A stretch of DNA of 64,000 nt, taken from the NCBI RefSeq assembly GCF_024655635.1, contig NZ_JANLGI010000015.1, positions 83,804 to 147,803 of the forward strand, written 5' to 3'. Each line of letters starts with the position of its first letter. Position 1 is the first letter of the stretch. The notes below the pieces were generated by a model. It was given only the letters and a program-made list of their open reading frames with translations. It was not told the origin of the DNA and searched no databases. The stretch is from Allobosea sp. 47.2.35. Its GTDB lineage: Bacteria > Pseudomonadota > Alphaproteobacteria > Rhizobiales > Beijerinckiaceae. Shown in pieces: positions 62,301 to 64,000 of the stretch. The position numbers and the translations under genes are program-made.

Positions 62301-62340
62301 TTCAGGAAGTTCCGCGGCGCCGACACCCGGAAGCAGAACC

Positions 62341-63903
<1,563 letters not shown>

Positions 63904-63950
63904 GGGGCGCGCCCCCAGGGGGAAGGGCGCCCTTGGGGAAAGGGTGTCAT

Positions 63951-63995
63951 CCCGTGTCTGCGCTGCAGCGTGAAACCCTGCGGCGCAGACACGGG
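63951..63995. repeat. Inverted repeat after leuA
   Basis: CCCGTGTCTGCGC (63951-63963) and GCGCAGACACGGG (63983-63995) are exact 13-bp arms. The window ends five bases later, so whether a T-run follows (terminator) or a larger REP element continues is not visible. Confidence 0.6.
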
Positions 63996-64000
63996 ACCGC

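Overview
The window looks like chromosomal DNA of an alphaproteobacterium of the order Hyphomicrobiales (Rhizobiales), possibly Bosea or a close relative; the genus is a guess from gene order and repeat style. Support: very high GC with GTG and TTG starts, a circularly permuted two-piece tmRNA gene, the order thyA-GNAT-folA-hflK-hflC-DUF2065-degP, serB divergent from miaA next to ilvB, betaine-lipid genes btaA-btaB, HWE-family kinase and DUF1127 proteins, and long GC-rich intergenic palindromes. Nearly all of it is core housekeeping sequence. The only clear foreign pieces are a group II intron (about 23200-25305) and a lower-GC gene pair behind uvrD (6024-6956).

Layout. 1-9.3 kb: aminopeptidase P, two small proteins behind an AT-rich control region, prmA, VOC protein, an SDR/HxlR divergent pair, GNAT, then (minus strand) uvrD followed by an unknown 214-aa gene and an orphan HicB-like protein. 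9.4-20.6 kb: AidB-like acyl-CoA dehydrogenase, msrB, btaA-btaB with a candidate Pho box, a potassium channel with a zinc-ribbon tail, thioesterase, D-lactate/glycolate-type dehydrogenase, and a 1200-aa AsmA protein. 20.7-26.1 kb (minus): RHH protein, DUF4169, fumC, sspB, group II intron, ssrA (tmRNA), PepSY protein. 26.2-35.9 kb: nucleotide/folate genes, HflKC-DegP membrane proteolysis cluster, cupin, serB, miaA, diguanylate cyclase.

36-46.4 kb: branched-chain amino acid region, with an attenuated ilvB, ilvN and ilvC interleaved with a racemase, GST, FAD monooxygenase, AraC and TetR regulators, HAD hydrolase and DUF924. 46.4-49.2 kb: ComEA-like protein, AraC regulator next to a DUF1127 protein and a 50-aa Cys-rich protein, DedA. 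49.4-54.9 kb: an SsuABC/TauABC-like importer whose binding protein is separated from its ATPase and permease by a DUF3592 protein, then an HWE histidine kinase. 55-61.9 kb: pdxY, EEP-family protein, PhzF, Nudix, M3 peptidase, lipoprotein, DUF1275. 62.1-63.9 kb: a Leu-rich leader peptide and leuA.

Most notable points: (1) ssrA and sspB, which encode the trans-translation tag and its ClpXP adaptor, are neighbours with a group II intron between them that spares the tmRNA; (2) two classical leader-peptide attenuators, ilvB (Leu-Ile-Leu-Val run) and leuA (seven Leu in nine residues); (3) the uncharacterised uvrD-linked gene pair; (4) a Pho-box-like repeat before btaAB; (5) several very small genes (32, 42 and 50 aa) that are easily missed; (6) an intrinsic terminator built into the coding end of prmA.
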